From assembly GCA_963663365.2 (NCBI GenBank), contig CAXXIH010000002.1:186001-250000 (forward strand): a stretch of DNA of 64,000 nucleotides, given 5' to 3'. Positions 1-9,155 of the stretch are shown here, piece after piece. Both the position numbers and the translations under genes were made by a program. The notes under the pieces are model-generated. The model was given only the letters and a program-made list of their open reading frames with translations. It was not told the origin of the DNA and did not search any database. Positions within the stretch are counted from its first letter, which is position 1; every line of letters begins with the position of its first letter. The DNA comes from G963663365 sp963663365 (lineage in GTDB: Bacteria > Hinthialibacterota > Hinthialibacteria > Hinthialibacterales > G963663365).

Positions 1-762
1 CCCCATCATTAGGATATTATTTTTATTGACATCAAGATGGGTTAAGGCCCAATCGATAATTTTCTGCATATCCCAGACTCGTTCGCCAAGAGGCGTTCTC
101 CCGGCAAAAATGCAATGAATTAATTGGCTGCGGCAATCGCGCTGCCCATGCCGTCCTTTGATATCGGGCACACCATCGACGCTAAGGCCGCGTGTGGCGG
201 GGGCTATCGCGATGTAACCGCGGCGAACGGCTTGTACGGCGACATCCCGATCTTCCGTTTCAATCTTTATGCGTTCTTTTTCATCCTTAAAAAGGCCCGC
301 AGAGACATCCATACCGGTTTTGCTATGCCCATGCGGTGTGACGGCCAGCGGAAACGGCCCTTTGCCATCCGGTATGAGCAGCCAAAATGGAATCGAAACA
401 TCGAGTTCAGTTTGTATGCTTCCTCGGCGGCGTATATACCCTTCACATGGCAGGGACTCTTCAAGCGTGACGGCGCACGTATGGCTCTCATTTTGCCGGG
501 CGATTCGATCCAGGCCCAACAGTCTGATCAGTTCGGCCCGGGCCTCCTTTTGCCATTGATCAAATCCTCCGGGATAATCGGCTCGAAATGCGAATCGGCG
601 ATTGGATTCGGAATAAAGCCTTTTTAGATAGGCTTTGACGCGATCCGGGTATTCTTTAGGCGGCTCCTCGGCCGCATTTGCCGCCATCGTCCCTGCATAT
701 CCCGCTACGGGGATAGTTCCCAACATGTGAAGAAATGTCCGTCGACCCGTTTCGAGCGCCAT
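1..762 (-). CDS. Exported alpha/beta-hydrolase (acetylxylan-esterase-like), 3' part outside window
   Basis: The reading frame opens at 762 on the minus strand and runs off the left edge, giving 254 residues with no stop. The N-terminus (MALETGRRTFLHMLGTIPVAG) has a twin-arginine motif and a hydrophobic stretch, so Tat export is likely. A conserved PxGHS-type segment (AVTPHGHSKTG) and the final visible residues (NILMMG, which in this superfamily precede the nucleophile-elbow GxSxG) fit the large alpha/beta-hydrolases often labelled acetylxylan esterase or Abhydrolase_7. The catalytic Ser and His would lie beyond the window, so activity cannot be judged. It is divergent from anmK across about 190 bp. 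Family assignment is by motif recognition; the substrate is unknown, probably a carbohydrate ester. Confidence 0.7.
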   Translation of the reverse strand, partial: MALETGRRTFLHMLGTIPVAGYAGTMAANAAEEPPKEYPDRVKAYLKRLYSESNRRFAFRADYPGGFDQWQKEARAELIRLLGLDRIARQNESHTCAVTLEESLPCEGYIRRRGSIQTELDVSIPFWLLIPDGKGPFPLAVTPHGHSKTGMDVSAGLFKDEKERIKIETEDRDVAVQAVRRGYIAIAPATRGLSVDGVPDIKGRHGQRDCRSQLIHCIFAGRTPLGERVWDMQKIIDWALTHLDVNKNNILMMG

Positions 763-951
763 CGGTATTGCCTCTCAATTCTATGTTTGCCGCCAAATCC
801 GGTTCCCAATTATCCATCAATGCCCCCGGCCTGGCCATGGAGTGTTTTGCGTATTCAGTTCATCTTTTTTCCAAATTGGGTTCTTTGTGTTGATGCAAAA
901 GTACTCTTGTCTCATACTCGCATTGAGGCATCTCTGACGGCGGAAAAGCAG

Positions 952-2166
952 ATGACAGCAAAAAAGGCGATCTATTATGGTATCGGCGTGATGAGCGGAA
1001 CATCGGCGGACGGAGTCGACATCGCCTTGGTTGAATTCCATCCCGGGGAATGTTCGATTCCAAAAATCCGCCTTAATTCCTTTCAAGAGTATCCCATCCC
1101 AAAGAAGTTGCGTACGCGCATTTTTGAGGCATTCGATCCGCAACGGGGCAATGTCGGACTGCTGTGCCAGCTCAATTTTGAGTTGGGGGAATTTTATGCG
1201 AAGACAATTCTGAATTTCTTAAGGGCGCAGAAACGTCCCTGCTCTCAAGTGGATTTTATTGCCTCGCATGGGCAGACGGTGTACCACATCCCTCGTAAAG
1301 ATACACGGCGGGGATGGAAAACACCTTCCACATTGCAATTGGGGGAAGCAAGCATCATCGCCGAACGCACCGGGATCACAACCGTGGCCGATTTTCGTCC
1401 GAGGGATATGGCGGCCGGCGGACAAGGGGCGCCACTGGTCCCCTACTTGGACCGCTGCCTGTTTTTTAAAAAGGGCGAGAACCGAGTGCTTCAAAATATC
1501 GGCGGGATCGCCAATGTGACTTTTCTAGGAGGGAGGAAAGAGATTAGAGAACACGACAAGACTATCGCCTTCGATACCGGCCCGGGGAATATGGTCCTCG
1601 ATGAGATTGTAAGACGGATATCAGGAGGGAAAAGACAATTCGACCGCAATGGGCGTCTGGCCCGCCAGGGCACGATTTCAGAGAAACTGTTGCGGCGGCT
1701 GCTTCGCCACCCCTATCTAAAACGTCCGTTGCCTAAAACAACCGGCCGCGAGGATTTTGGAGAGAATTTTACTGCGGAGCTAATCGATACAACAAACCAA
1801 TTGGGGCTTTCCGACAACGATCTTTTGGCTACGGCAACGGCATTCACGGCGGATTCCATTACGGACGCTTATTGCAGATACCTGTTCCCCAAAGGTCCGC
1901 TCGACCGGGTACTCTTAAGCGGCGGAGGAGCTAACAATCCGGTGCTCGTGGAACGTATTCAGAAAAATCTTCCTAAAGCAATCGTCCAGAAAACTGATGC
2001 AGAGTGCATACCCTGTGATGCGAAGGAGGCAGTTGCTTTTGCATTACTCGGTTATTGTACGCTTCGGGGAATTGCAAACACGATTCCCGTGGTAACAGGC
2101 GCAAGTTGCGAAGTGGCAATGGGTAAGATCATCCCCGGACGTATAGGTATGAATTTTAAAGTATAA
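952..2166 (+). CDS. anmK: Anhydro-N-acetylmuramic acid kinase
   Basis: This 404-residue protein phosphorylates 1,6-anhydro-MurNAc to MurNAc-6-phosphate with hydrolytic ring opening, a cytoplasmic step of peptidoglycan recycling. It opens with the family signature GVMSGTSADGVDIALVE. It also has ASHGQT, an FRPRDMAAGGQGAPLVP segment, FDTGPGNMVLD and a C-terminal SGGGANNPVL nucleotide-binding motif. The length matches the family (about 370-400 residues). The frame is open upstream to 727, but those 75 residues do not resemble the family, and the ATG at 952, just before the GVMSGTSADG motif, is the natural start. The ribosome site is weak (GGAAAAG). No other recycling gene (murQ, nagZ) is adjacent. 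Confidence 0.95.
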   Translation: MTAKKAIYYGIGVMSGTSADGVDIALVEFHPGECSIPKIRLNSFQEYPIPKKLRTRIFEAFDPQRGNVGLLCQLNFELGEFYAKTILNFLRAQKRPCSQVDFIASHGQTVYHIPRKDTRRGWKTPSTLQLGEASIIAERTGITTVADFRPRDMAAGGQGAPLVPYLDRCLFFKKGENRVLQNIGGIANVTFLGGRKEIREHDKTIAFDTGPGNMVLDEIVRRISGGKRQFDRNGRLARQGTISEKLLRRLLRHPYLKRPLPKTTGREDFGENFTAELIDTTNQLGLSDNDLLATATAFTADSITDAYCRYLFPKGPLDRVLLSGGGANNPVLVERIQKNLPKAIVQKTDAECIPCDAKEAVAFALLGYCTLRGIANTIPVVTGASCEVAMGKIIPGRIGMNFKV

Positions 2167-2266
2167 TCTCTCTTGTTTTGTTATAAAATATGGCATCAGA
2201 AGGCTGTTTTAGACTTTTTTTACCTTTCACAGGTTTGCGAAGGATCATTTCACAGGTAAACTGATA

Positions 2267-4300
2267 ATGTCAGTACCGGCATCTGCGCAAGAAGCCTGCA
2301 CGGGAAAGAGAGAGAGAATTGGCACATTCCGGATGATACGCCCCTGGCTGTTTCTGCTCTGTCAAACAATTGGAAGCGTGCTGTTTGTCTTCGCGCTTGT
2401 CTATGTGCGCCAGCTCACCGACATCGGTTTTTTTGACAACATGGTGGCTTTTGTGCTGATGCCGATGCTTTACGCGGCCCATGTTTATCAAAAGAGAAGA
2501 TGTTATATCACTTCGGGGGCGATAGCTTTCATCATCTGTGCGACGGGGATACTTCTAAAAGACTCACGTCCCACAACTTCACTTTACACGCTCACTATCT
2601 TTACAACGTTTATTGTGTTGGCAGCAGAGTTGCTTTTTCAACGCAGGCGCGCATTTAGAAATCTTTCTGATATCAACACTCAGTTGCAGCAATCGATTGA
2701 ACATGCCAACAAACTGGCCCTAGCCGCGGAAGCGGCCAACAAAGCGAAGAGCGATTTCCTGGCCAATATGAGTCATGAAATCAGGACTCCTATGAACGGC
2801 GTCATCGGGATGACTAATCTCTTGTTGGAGAGCGATCTCGATACTCAACAGCGCAGTGATGCGGAAATGATTCAGAAAAGCGCTCATGCGCTGCTCACTG
2901 TTATCGATGATATTCTGGATTTTTCAAAAATCGAAGCAGGAAAATTATCCATTGAGGAGATTGATTTTGACCTTCGGACAACCTTGGATGATCTCAATGA
3001 TTTTTTAGCAGTTCGCGCCCAGGCAAAGGGGCTTGAATATATAGTCTCTATTTCCCCCGATGTACCTTCATTCTTGCAGGGAGATCCGGGACGTTTGCGT
3101 CAAATTCTTACAAATTTAATCGGAAATGCGACCAAATTCACAAATAGGGGAGAAATCAGTGTTCTTGTCGATACTCTGGAAGAGGGAGACGAGACCGTAA
3201 AACTCCGCTTTCAAATCAAAGATACAGGGATTGGAATCCCCGAAGATAAACTCGGCAGCCTTTTTGAAGAATTCACACAAGTCGACTCATCGTCAACTCG
3301 TGAGTTCGGTGGAACCGGACTGGGTTTAGCAATATCCAAAAAACTTGTACATCTCCTTGGGGGGGAGATCAGTGTCGAAAGCAAATTGGGTGAAGGATCT
3401 GTTTTTGAGTTCACGGGGGTATTTAAAAAACGCCTAAGCCCGCCACCGGCAGAACAGCAAGAGCATAAAGTCAAAGGAAGTAAGATTCTTGTCGTTGACG
3501 ATCATCCGACAAACCGAACGTTGCTTGTGCGTATGTTGGAATCCTGGGGAAGCCGCTGCTATGCATGTGCCAATGGTGAAGAAGCGCTTCGAAAACTGCA
3601 TGAGGCTCATCACGAGCAATATCCTTTTGCAATTGCCATTTTGGATATGCAGATGCCGGGAATGGATGGGGCCACACTGGGGAAACGTATCAAAGAAGAT
3701 GCATCTCTTCAAAAGATCCGCCTGATCATGATGACATCTATCGGAGAACGCGGAGACAGCGCCCGTATGGCGCGCGCGGGATTTTCGGCTTATTTAACAA
3801 AACCGATTAAGCAATCCCAATTGTACGATTGTCTCGCGCTTGTTTTAAGCGGAGGCACCGCCGAAAAAGACGACCCCAAACAGCCAATCATCACGCGTCA
3901 CACAATTGCCGAAACCAATAAGAAGAACGTTCGCATCCTTGTTGCGGAAGATAATCCCATCAATCAGAAACTCGTTCTCCGGTTGCTTGAGAAGTTCGGG
4001 TACAGCGTTGACCTTGTTAATAGTGGGACAGCAACATTAGAGGCGTTAAAAACAGAACATTACAATCTTGTGCTAATGGACATCCAAATGCCCGATATGG
4101 ATGGTTATGAGGCAACTCGAAAAATACGCCGGGAGCTCGAGGGGAAATCATCGAGAGATATTCCCATTATTGCTATGACGGCCCACACAATGGCAGGCGA
4201 CCGGGAAAAGTGCCTAGAAACAGGCATGGACGACCATATCGGAAAGCCAATTGATCCGGCTGCACTTGCGGACACAATAGCCCATTGGCTGCGTTATTAG
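2267..4300 (+). CDS. Hybrid sensor histidine kinase with two receiver domains
   Basis: This is a 677-residue membrane kinase. Four hydrophobic segments (about residues 26-47, 55-73, 80-97 and 104-123) form a short membrane sensor without a large periplasmic loop. A coiled linker follows, then a HisKA dimerisation domain with the phospho-acceptor His170 in FLANMSHEIRTPMN. The HATPase has N box NLIGNATKF, G1 DTGIGIP and G2 GGTGLGL. The first receiver (about 406-528) has VVDD and Asp460 in LDMQMPGMDG. The second (about 556-675) has VAEDNP and Asp605 in LMDIQMPDMDG. There is no Hpt domain and no DNA-binding output, so an Hpt protein or partner elsewhere is expected. The start is the ATG at 2267; an in-frame ATG at 2333 is an alternative. 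A repeat block follows the stop. Confidence 0.93.
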   Translation: MSVPASAQEACTGKRERIGTFRMIRPWLFLLCQTIGSVLFVFALVYVRQLTDIGFFDNMVAFVLMPMLYAAHVYQKRRCYITSGAIAFIICATGILLKDSRPTTSLYTLTIFTTFIVLAAELLFQRRRAFRNLSDINTQLQQSIEHANKLALAAEAANKAKSDFLANMSHEIRTPMNGVIGMTNLLLESDLDTQQRSDAEMIQKSAHALLTVIDDILDFSKIEAGKLSIEEIDFDLRTTLDDLNDFLAVRAQAKGLEYIVSISPDVPSFLQGDPGRLRQILTNLIGNATKFTNRGEISVLVDTLEEGDETVKLRFQIKDTGIGIPEDKLGSLFEEFTQVDSSSTREFGGTGLGLAISKKLVHLLGGEISVESKLGEGSVFEFTGVFKKRLSPPPAEQQEHKVKGSKILVVDDHPTNRTLLVRMLESWGSRCYACANGEEALRKLHEAHHEQYPFAIAILDMQMPGMDGATLGKRIKEDASLQKIRLIMMTSIGERGDSARMARAGFSAYLTKPIKQSQLYDCLALVLSGGTAEKDDPKQPIITRHTIAETNKKNVRILVAEDNPINQKLVLRLLEKFGYSVDLVNSGTATLEALKTEHYNLVLMDIQMPDMDGYEATRKIRRELEGKSSRDIPIIAMTAHTMAGDREKCLETGMDDHIGKPIDPAALADTIAHWLRY

Positions 4301-4360
4301 GCATAGGGCAAAAGTGATAATGCGACTATCGGGCCTGTGGCCAGGCGGGATGGGCCCGTT

Positions 4361-4964
4361 TGAGGGAGTTGGTGGATTGCGGCGTGACCGCCGTGGATCC
4401 CGCCAAGGCGGGACCTACCGGCTCACGATTTCAGGGTATATTTAAATGAATTGCCATGTCGGCACCCTGCAAGGCGATTCGGTTTATTTATTTGAATCAC
4501 GAAACCACGAAAGAAGAATTAAAGGCACAAAAACATGCCCTAAGATTTTTATTCGATTTCATCTGTTTTTTTTGCCTCGCACTTTCAGCGCTTAAGATTT
4601 CTGGGGACTACAACCCAGGCTGACGCCCTTCGCCTGCCGATGGCATGCTTGGGCTCTAGCCTGGGCTACGCTTGCTACGCGCTTTCAGCGCTTGGTGTGT
4701 CCCATTAAGAGAGATTGTGAATAGCGGGGGAGTTTTTTCGGTGGAAAAAGCATGGTTCCGCCTCTTGTGCTGACGCACCCAGACAAGCGAGTTGCCTGGG
4801 CCACCCTATAGAGATACGTGCGTATCTTATAATTTGGGATATCGGTGGGTGATTTCACCTACAAAGATGCATGTTTAGCTTAGAATATACAGTGGCTCAT
4901 CCCGCCCCTGGCGGGATGAGCCCTCCCCGTTGACTATTTATGGGATAGCGTTTTGAAACCACTT
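4361..4964. repeat. Composite intergenic repeat block 1 (convergent junction)
   Basis: This 600-bp non-coding stretch lies between convergent genes and consists of several modules that recur in the window. Module A (about 4363-4473) has GGCGTGACCGCCG, CTCACGATTTC and GGCACCCTGCA. Module B (about 4482-4540) has TTTGAATCACGAAA repeats. Module E (about 4577-4700) is built of CGCTTTCAGCGC and of inverted ACCCAGG/CCTGGGCT. Module C (about 4756-4820) has CAGACAAGCGAGTTG and AGAGATACGTG. Module D (about 4866-4968) has ATGTTTAGCTTAGAA and GACTATTTATG, ending TTTTGAAACCACTTCTAA. No coding frame is convincing. The TAG stop of the minus-strand prepilin lies within the end of module D. Confidence 0.75.
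4894..4922. terminator. Perfect 13-bp GC-rich hairpin, possible bidirectional terminator
   Basis: GGCTCATCCCGCC, a CCT loop and GGCGGGATGAGCC form a perfect 13-bp stem between the convergent histidine-kinase and prepilin genes, inside repeat module D. There is no T tract on either side, so it is not a textbook intrinsic terminator. Its position makes a transcript-end or stability role plausible (inference). Confidence 0.45.
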
Positions 4965-5573
4965 CTAAGGACGGATCCAGACGATATCGCCAACACTTCG
5001 GATGCCATTGCTTGGCCGATAATAGACAAAGCCATCTATTCCGCTTCCGGAAACGTAGTAATCCAGTTTTTGATTGGGCCCTATGCTCCAGAGTTCGAAA
5101 GCATCCGGCTTTCCGGCCAGCCCCCGGGCGACATCGGCGGGATTGTTGGGAACACGCAGGCGTGGATCCATAGCCGGGACATAAAACGAACCATCGGGTT
5201 TGTAGATACTTTCAAGATGGTACATTCCGAAAGTCAGGTCCCATGCACCGGTATCGCTGGGATTAATGACATCCTGGAACAGATCGCGGGGTTGTTCCGC
5301 CACATAGGCAATTGGAGTCGTAATATATTTATTCTGCCATGCGACATGGATCACACTTGAAGGCCATCCGGCATGAGGGAAGTAGCGTCCATTATCCAAG
5401 CGATACATTTCACAGGCCGTTACGAAACTTCGCATTTCGGCTTCGGTTTTGGCCACTTTGGCCCGGAGCTGAGCATCCAGGAAATTGGGGACGGCAATCG
5501 CCGCCAATATCCCAATAATCGCCACAACGATCAGTAATTCAATTAACGTGAATGCAGATTTTTCGGACAACAT
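4965..5573 (-). CDS. Type IV prepilin-like (pseudopilin) protein 1
   Basis: This 202-residue protein has a short leader (MLSEKSA) followed by the classic prepilin N-terminal helix FTLIELLIVVAIIGILAA. The residue before the cleavage site is Ala, not the usual Gly; prepilin peptidases can accept Ala. It carries the features shared by all six prepilins of this window: TTPIAY and RDLF in the middle, a SIGPNQK segment, and a C-terminal SNGIRSVGDI motif. AAGGTG lies 7 nt before the ATG. No pilus or type II secretion machinery is nearby, so this is an orphan structural subunit that should be processed and inserted in the inner membrane. It is the likely second gene after the radical SAM gene or a separate unit; the gap is 78 bp. 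Confidence 0.88.
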   Translation of the reverse strand: MLSEKSAFTLIELLIVVAIIGILAAIAVPNFLDAQLRAKVAKTEAEMRSFVTACEMYRLDNGRYFPHAGWPSSVIHVAWQNKYITTPIAYVAEQPRDLFQDVINPSDTGAWDLTFGMYHLESIYKPDGSFYVPAMDPRLRVPNNPADVARGLAGKPDAFELWSIGPNQKLDYYVSGSGIDGFVYYRPSNGIRSVGDIVWIRP

Positions 5574-5651
5574 GCAAATTCACCTTACCTTTTTTAGAGA
5601 ACCTATACTGCCTATACGGCGCATCGGAATTGACCAAACAAACATTTTAAG

Positions 5652-7142
5652 CTAGCGGCCACGTATTTTCTGGACAACTGACAGCAGCGCAGGGCTATGG
5701 TAGTCGAGCACCATATAGCCCGTGGAGCGGACCAAATCACGAAACCACCTTTGCGTCCAGTTGCGGGGATTTTTAAGGCACGATAGCAGGAAGTCGGTAT
5801 TCATCTTCTTCGTGACCCAATCCAAAAGACGCAACATTTCCTCATCACTATTACCCGAAGCATTTAAAACAATATGCCCACGATGATTATACCCGGTGTG
5901 AAGTTTTGTAATGTACTCTTCTTCATCAGGGATCATCCCCTTCTCAAGACATTCATCGTAAAGTTCAGAACCAGGCAGCGGCGTGCACCATGTTAAACGC
6001 CTGGGAGGTAAACCGACCTCTTTCATAAGTTCAGCGGTCTCGCGCAATGTCTCTTTGTTTTCGCCGGGATAGCCACCCATGAGTTGAATTTTGAGATGCA
6101 AACCGACTTCTTTTGCATCGCGAAGCACACGCAAGCATTGTTCACGCGTAATGCCTTTGACCATACGTTTGAGCATTTCATCGCTACCCGATTCAATGCC
6201 AATGCCGACCGAGACGCAATTGGCATCTTTGAGAGCAACCATCATATCTTTTTTAAGTGTATTCACCCGAGCCTGGCCATCCCAATAGAGGCCGATTTTT
6301 TTCATAGCCTCGCAAATTTCCATCGTCCTTCTGCGGCTGGAAATAACCAATTCATCGGTGAAATGGATGCTTTTAAGATCAAATTTTTCTTTCAGATAGG
6401 TGATTTCTTCAACAATGCGGCCAACCGATTTGAGGCGTTGTTGCTGGTAACTTCTCGCGCAGAACTTGCATCGGTAAGGACATCCTCTTCCGCCTTGAAA
6501 GGTGATTCCGGGATTCAGGTCTTCAAGTTCAATTTTATCGCCTGCGAATCCGCCCTCGTAACGTGTAGACCGGTCATGCGCATACATCCGGACTTTTGTG
6601 TAACGCTCCATATTCCAGTGGTCGAAATTAGGGAGTTCCAAGGTATCCAGATCGCGAATTAATTCTCGTGGCTCATTGATGGCAATGTCTCCATTGCGAC
6701 GATAAGCGATTCCTTTAACCGTATCCAAGCGGTCCAAGTTATGGAACAAATCGAGTGAAGTTAGTTCTCCTTCCCCAAGGACACAAATATCGGCGGTTTG
6801 TTTCTTTAGCAGCAGATCGCAGTGGTTGTCGGCAATAACTCCGCCAATGACAATCGGGATCGAATAGCGTTTCCGAACTTCCTCGGCAAACCATCGAATA
6901 TAAAGGTAATTGACGCTCGAGAAGCCGGTAATACAAATTGCATCAAACTGATTGGAGTCGAGATACGTTTCGACTTCTTCGCGTATCAAATCATCGGCGT
7001 AAACATCCAACACGGCAATCTCATGCCCATCATCCTCTAAGCAGCGAGCAATCGACGCAAATCCCCAAGGGTAGATGCGGGCTTTGTTGGGCATTCGTTT
7101 GGTGCCATCGCCTAGTGGCGGCTGGACAAACAATAGTCTCAT
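5652..7142 (-). CDS. Radical SAM protein with N-terminal cobalamin-binding-type domain
   Basis: This 496-residue cytoplasmic enzyme has an N-terminal Rossmann-like B12-binding domain (about residues 1-140, beginning MRLLFVQPPLGDG, with VIGGVIAD and LGEGE). A radical SAM barrel follows, with the cluster-binding cysteines 221, 225 and 228 in GRGCPYRCKFCARS. Later motifs (GIESGSDEMLKRMVKG, QLMGGYPGE, RLTWCTPLPGSELYD) are typical of the B12-dependent class B family that includes BchE-like, hopanoid and lipid methylases. No DxHxxG motif is seen, as in many base-off members. GGGAG lies 6 nt before the ATG. The substrate cannot be told; a C- or P-methylation or ring rearrangement is likely. It is not an anaerobic sulfatase-maturating enzyme, which lacks the B12 domain. 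Confidence 0.9.
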   Translation of the reverse strand: MRLLFVQPPLGDGTKRMPNKARIYPWGFASIARCLEDDGHEIAVLDVYADDLIREEVETYLDSNQFDAICITGFSSVNYLYIRWFAEEVRKRYSIPIVIGGVIADNHCDLLLKKQTADICVLGEGELTSLDLFHNLDRLDTVKGIAYRRNGDIAINEPRELIRDLDTLELPNFDHWNMERYTKVRMYAHDRSTRYEGGFAGDKIELEDLNPGITFQGGRGCPYRCKFCARSYQQQRLKSVGRIVEEITYLKEKFDLKSIHFTDELVISSRRRTMEICEAMKKIGLYWDGQARVNTLKKDMMVALKDANCVSVGIGIESGSDEMLKRMVKGITREQCLRVLRDAKEVGLHLKIQLMGGYPGENKETLRETAELMKEVGLPPRRLTWCTPLPGSELYDECLEKGMIPDEEEYITKLHTGYNHRGHIVLNASGNSDEEMLRLLDWVTKKMNTDFLLSCLKNPRNWTQRWFRDLVRSTGYMVLDYHSPALLSVVQKIRGR

Positions 7143-7235
7143 TCGGATCTCCCGGATCGATCTTCTTTAAGAGTTCCATTCATCCCCCCCCATTCAACAC
7201 TCAGCCTCTCATTGCCGGAAATTGAATTTAGTCTT

Positions 7236-8228
7236 TTAAGGCTTCAGGACTATTTTACCGGCCAATGTACCGACTTTGCCAAGGGTGTTTTCCTCCTGCA
7301 AGCGGTGCGCGGCGGCGGCTTCGGCCAATGGCAATACACGGTCGATACGAGCGTTCAATTTGCCTTCGCTAAGCCAACGATTTATATCAGCGGCACAGGC
7401 GCGTTGTTCTTCAGACGTAAAAGCAAACATGACAAAGCCGTGCAGCGAGCAGCCTTTGACATAAAACGGACCGACGGGCAGTTCCGGACGGGCATCGCGT
7501 CCGGCCATCACCACGATTCGTCCACGCCGGGCCAGAACCTCAACGATTTGATCGAAATTGGGTTCGCGCAACGTTTCCCAGAAAACATTGACACCATCCG
7601 GAGCGGCTTCTTTTAGCACGGACACGGTATCTTGGGTTTTGTAATTGATGGCGATATCGGCCCCAAGTTCTTTGCAAATTTGAATTTTTTCATCGCTGCC
7701 GCCGGTCGTAATGACCCTCGCACCGAGAGCCTTGGCCATTTGAACAACCATCGCCCCCACACCACCGGTTCCGCCATGCACAAAGATGGTCTCGCCAGCC
7801 TGCAATCCGACCTCATTCACAAGGCCCAAATGCGCCGTAATACCGACCAGCGCAATGGCAGCGGCCTGCTCATCGGAGACTCCCTCAGGCGTCAGATAAA
7901 GCCACTCTTCATCGACAACCGCGAATTCCGAGAATGTCCCCTGGCGCCCCAAGAGGCCTTGATTGCTTCCCCATACACGGTCGCCCGGTTTCAGATTTTT
8001 GACTTCAGAGCCGACGGCTTCAACTGTGCCGGCCAAATCACAGCCGACAATAAAAGGCATGGGCAAATCCCAAAATTTGGCGCCATTACGGATATAGGTA
8101 TCAATCGGATTTACAGAAACGGCTCCAACCTTAACCAAAACCTGAGTTCCCTGCGGTTCGGGATTGGGTAGATCGCCAAAGGTGATCACTTCAGGAGGGC
8201 CGGGATTTTCAATATAGGCGGCTTTCAT
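7236..8228 (-). CDS. NADPH:quinone reductase-like medium-chain dehydrogenase
   Basis: This 330-residue member of the MDR superfamily (quinone oxidoreductase / zeta-crystallin type) has an N-terminal GroES-like domain (residues 1-120, with SVNPIDTYIRNG and GCDLAGTVEAVG). The Rossmann domain has the nucleotide motif HGGTGGVGAMVVQMAKALGA. No zinc-ligand cysteine cluster is visible, consistent with the zinc-free quinone reductase branch. The frame is open to 8261, but the ATG at 8228 has GGAAG at good spacing and begins MKAAYIENPG, the usual family start. The gene stands alone, with about 90 bp to the radical SAM gene downstream. Confidence 0.9.
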   Translation of the reverse strand: MKAAYIENPGPPEVITFGDLPNPEPQGTQVLVKVGAVSVNPIDTYIRNGAKFWDLPMPFIVGCDLAGTVEAVGSEVKNLKPGDRVWGSNQGLLGRQGTFSEFAVVDEEWLYLTPEGVSDEQAAAIALVGITAHLGLVNEVGLQAGETIFVHGGTGGVGAMVVQMAKALGARVITTGGSDEKIQICKELGADIAINYKTQDTVSVLKEAAPDGVNVFWETLREPNFDQIVEVLARRGRIVVMAGRDARPELPVGPFYVKGCSLHGFVMFAFTSEEQRACAADINRWLSEGKLNARIDRVLPLAEAAAAHRLQEENTLGKVGTLAGKIVLKP

Positions 8229-8484
8229 AGTCCATCTTCCAGTCTCAAGCATTTTTTGCAAAGCAACAATCCCGGATAGTTATCACTATCGGGATAACAT
8301 TCAACATAAAGCATAGCAGAAGGAAGCCGGGGAATCATGACCGGGAACACCTTCCTTTTAAACGCAAAAGGCGATCGAGAAACGGGGTGGATAATGCCAT
8401 TTTCCTTGGAAGGATATCAACCATAAGGGATAATGTCCGGCATTCCGATTTGTGATAGCATTTGTCAGAGGAGAGGACAAATTC

Positions 8485-9099
8485 ATGAATCGATCATCAA
8501 AACAGCGATTGGGCTTTACTTTAATTGAACTGCTGATCGTGGTTGCCATCATCGGCATCCTGGCTGCGATTGCGGTTCCCAATTTTCTCAATGCAATGGT
8601 TCGGTCCCGTGTTTCCCGGGCTATGTCCGACATGCGCGCCATCGGCGTTGCGGTTGATAGTTACACGGTCGATAACAATCACCCTCCCATTGGCTATACG
8701 GAAGGGATGAACCTTGGGCTTTGGGATGGTGACCACAGAGGAAACGCGTATCAGGCGTTGACAACACCGATCGTTTATTTGTCGACAATACCCTACGATC
8801 CATTTGTGGAACAACGTCCGGGTGGATACCGAGATCCGATTGGCACAGACACCTACCGTTACTATTGGTATGGGACATTCCGTCACGGCACGCTCTATGA
8901 ATCCGCCGAATGCCGTGCTCTCGGCTATACCTATATCCAGCGCTCCATCGGGCCCTCATTTGTCGAAGAAGCGCCCTATGGAAATACGATTCTCGCGCAA
9001 CAACTTTCAAACAATATCTATTCTTCTTCCAACGGCCTTAAATCTGTCGGGTGGATTTTGCGAACAAACAAAGGCTTTTACACAGGTCCCGGAACTTAA
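8485..9099 (+). CDS. Type IV prepilin-like (pseudopilin) protein 2
   Basis: This 204-residue protein has leader MNRSSKQRLG, cleavage before Phe, then the FTLIELLIVVAIIGILAA helix and AVPNFLNA. The mature part has LTTPIVYLSTIPYDPF, RSIGPSF and a C-terminal SNGLKSVGWI motif. The start at 8485 is chosen because AGAGGAGAGG lies just upstream and the leader length is normal; an upstream in-frame start at 8452 would place that Shine-Dalgarno sequence inside the gene. It converges on prepilin 3 with a 56-bp gap, and the two mature domains differ strongly beyond the shared motifs. It is probably exported and assembled by pilus machinery encoded elsewhere. Confidence 0.9.
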   Translation: MNRSSKQRLGFTLIELLIVVAIIGILAAIAVPNFLNAMVRSRVSRAMSDMRAIGVAVDSYTVDNNHPPIGYTEGMNLGLWDGDHRGNAYQALTTPIVYLSTIPYDPFVEQRPGGYRDPIGTDTYRYYWYGTFRHGTLYESAECRALGYTYIQRSIGPSFVEEAPYGNTILAQQLSNNIYSSSNGLKSVGWILRTNKGFYTGPGT

Positions 9100-9155
9100 A
9101 AAGCCGCAAACAATCACTTTGAACAATGATTAGGGTTTCAAGCATTAACGGCCGG

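Noticed and set aside
124..627. A 167-codon plus-strand frame near the left edge
   Set aside because: Antisense to the truncated esterase, whose minus-strand frame has a Tat signal and hydrolase motifs.
6084..6662. A 192-codon plus-strand frame
   Set aside because: It is antisense to the conserved radical SAM gene, including the cluster-binding region, and has no protein-like features.
5652..7142. An anaerobic sulfatase-maturating enzyme for the two sulfatases
   Set aside because: The protein has an N-terminal B12-binding-type domain and lacks the extra C-terminal cysteine clusters expected for that enzyme.
7632..8171. A 179-codon plus-strand frame
   Set aside because: Antisense to the quinone reductase-like gene; the minus-strand frame has clear family motifs.
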